Shown here one piece after another: positions 12,022 through 12,726 of a stretch of 12,726 nt of DNA. The stretch is from Clostridium sp. CAG:524 (lineage in GTDB: Bacteria; Bacillota_I; Bacilli_A; RF39; UBA660). Position 1 is the first letter of the stretch. The number at the start of each line of letters is the position of its first letter. Under the pieces are notes generated by a model. That model made no database searches. It saw nothing but the letters and a program-made list of their open reading frames with translations, and was not told the DNA's origin. The stretch spans positions 1 through 12,726 of the forward strand of contig FR880115.1 in assembly GCA_000434555.1 (NCBI GenBank), given 5' to 3'. The translations under genes and the position numbers were made by a program.

Positions 12022-12726
12022 ATGAAGATAATTAGTACAGATGGAATTGTAGTAAGTAGTATTCCTTTTAAGGAAAGCAGTAGAATAATAAATATTCTTA
12101 CTAAAGATATGGGAATAGTAGGTTGTATTGTTAAAGGATGCAAAAGCTTAAAAAGTAAATTAAGACTTCCTAGTGAAAAGTTTGCTTATGGTACATTTCA
12201 TTTCTATTATAAAGAAAATGGTCTTTCTACTTTAATAGAAGCAGATATTAAGAATTATTTCATTAATATTAAAAGTGATATTGTTAAGATTAGTTATATG
12301 TCTTATTTATGTGAACTTGCGACTAATGTATATAAAGAATCTAATAATATTGAAGTATATGATATTCTTATAAGTGCTTTATTAAAGATAGAAGATAATT
12401 TTGATCCTAAGATTATTACTAATATAGTAGAAATACAATATTTAAATTATATAGGAATAAGTTTATGTTTAGATTCATGTGTTAATTGTGGAAGTACAAA
12501 AGTAGTGACTTTAAGTACAAGTAGAGGCGGATATTTGTGCGCCGATTGTAGAAATAGTGAACCTATCTTAGACGGAAAAATTCTAAAATTATTAAGACTT
12601 TATAATTATGTAGATATTTCTAAAATAAGTAATTTAGATATAGATAATGAAGTAAGTAATGCGATAGATAGAATAATTAGTGAGTACTATGAAGATTATA
12701 GTGGAGTCAGTACTAAAAGTAAGAAA
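12022..12726 (+). CDS. recO: DNA repair protein RecO, cut at the window end
   Basis: RecO loads RecA onto SSB-coated single-stranded DNA together with RecF and RecR. The frame from the ATG at 12022 stays open to the window edge: 235 codons, so only a few residues are missing compared with about 250. The start STDGIVVSS-IPFKESSRIINILTKDMG (5-32) matches the OB-fold of RecO, KSLKSKLRLP the following strand, and a four-cysteine zinc motif is present as CVNC and CADC in the C-terminal third. The ATG has no clear Shine-Dalgarno sequence, and an 11-bp hairpin ends ten bases upstream. In-frame stop TAA at 11992 bounds the start. Confidence 0.93.
   Translation, partial: MKIISTDGIVVSSIPFKESSRIINILTKDMGIVGCIVKGCKSLKSKLRLPSEKFAYGTFHFYYKENGLSTLIEADIKNYFINIKSDIVKISYMSYLCELATNVYKESNNIEVYDILISALLKIEDNFDPKIITNIVEIQYLNYIGISLCLDSCVNCGSTKVVTLSTSRGGYLCADCRNSEPILDGKILKLLRLYNYVDISKISNLDIDNEVSNAIDRIISEYYEDYSGVSTKSKK

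Noticed and set aside
1..12726. CRISPR array, prophage, insertion sequence ends or replication origin
   Set aside because: No regularly spaced repeats, phage structural genes, transposase catalytic domains or DnaA-box clusters were seen.

Overview
The window is AT-rich bacterial DNA with many genes packed closely on the + strand. Genes often overlap by a few bases or share a stop/start, Shine-Dalgarno (SD) sites are of the AGGAGG type, and TGA is used as a stop (ecfT, ybeY, cdd), so the code is the standard one. Gene content and order point to a low-GC Bacillota (Bacilli-type) organism: the ecfA1-ecfA2-ecfT-truA order and the yqfC-yqfD-...-ybeY-dgkA-cdd-era-yqzL-recO order are both familiar from Bacillus-like genomes. 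The sporulation genes yqfC and yqfD suggest an endospore-forming lineage or one derived from spore formers. An uncultured gut Bacilli/RF39-like host would fit, but that placement is inference.

Layout. 1-479: C-terminal part of an Rpn-type PD-(D/E)XK nuclease/transposase-like protein with a KEG-type repeat tail. 539-3363: ackA, nrnA (DHH phosphoesterase) and engB, apparently one operon with a promoter before ackA and a terminator overlapping the end of engB. 3342-4147: a single prepilin-like gene with its own promoter and terminator; its -35 box lies inside the engB terminator. 4166-7286: ecfA1, ecfA2, ecfT and truA, tightly coupled, ending in a terminator. The two ECF transporter ATPases are strikingly degenerate. 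7287-7790: the only long region without a conventional gene. It holds what looks like an undescribed type I toxin-antitoxin-like locus: a 29-residue hydrophobic peptide on the - strand with a strong SD site, converging with a small + strand RNA that has its own terminator. Inverted repeats around it would let the toxin mRNA fold its 5' end onto its 3' end. 7791-12726: yqfC, yqfD, a vanZ-like gene, ybeY, dgkA, cdd, era, a miniature yqzL and recO (cut by the window end). phoH and pgpH, which sit between yqfD and ybeY in Bacillus, are absent, and a vanZ-family gene occupies that place.

How the genes work together. AckA makes ATP from acetyl phosphate; NrnA clears short RNAs and pAp; EngB, Era and YbeY serve ribosome assembly and rRNA maturation; TruA modifies tRNA; DgkA and Cdd recycle undecaprenol/lipid and pyrimidines; RecO belongs to RecFOR repair. 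The two most unusual parts are the toxin-like locus at 7296-7599 and the ECF module, in which every ATPase composite site lacks canonical residues.
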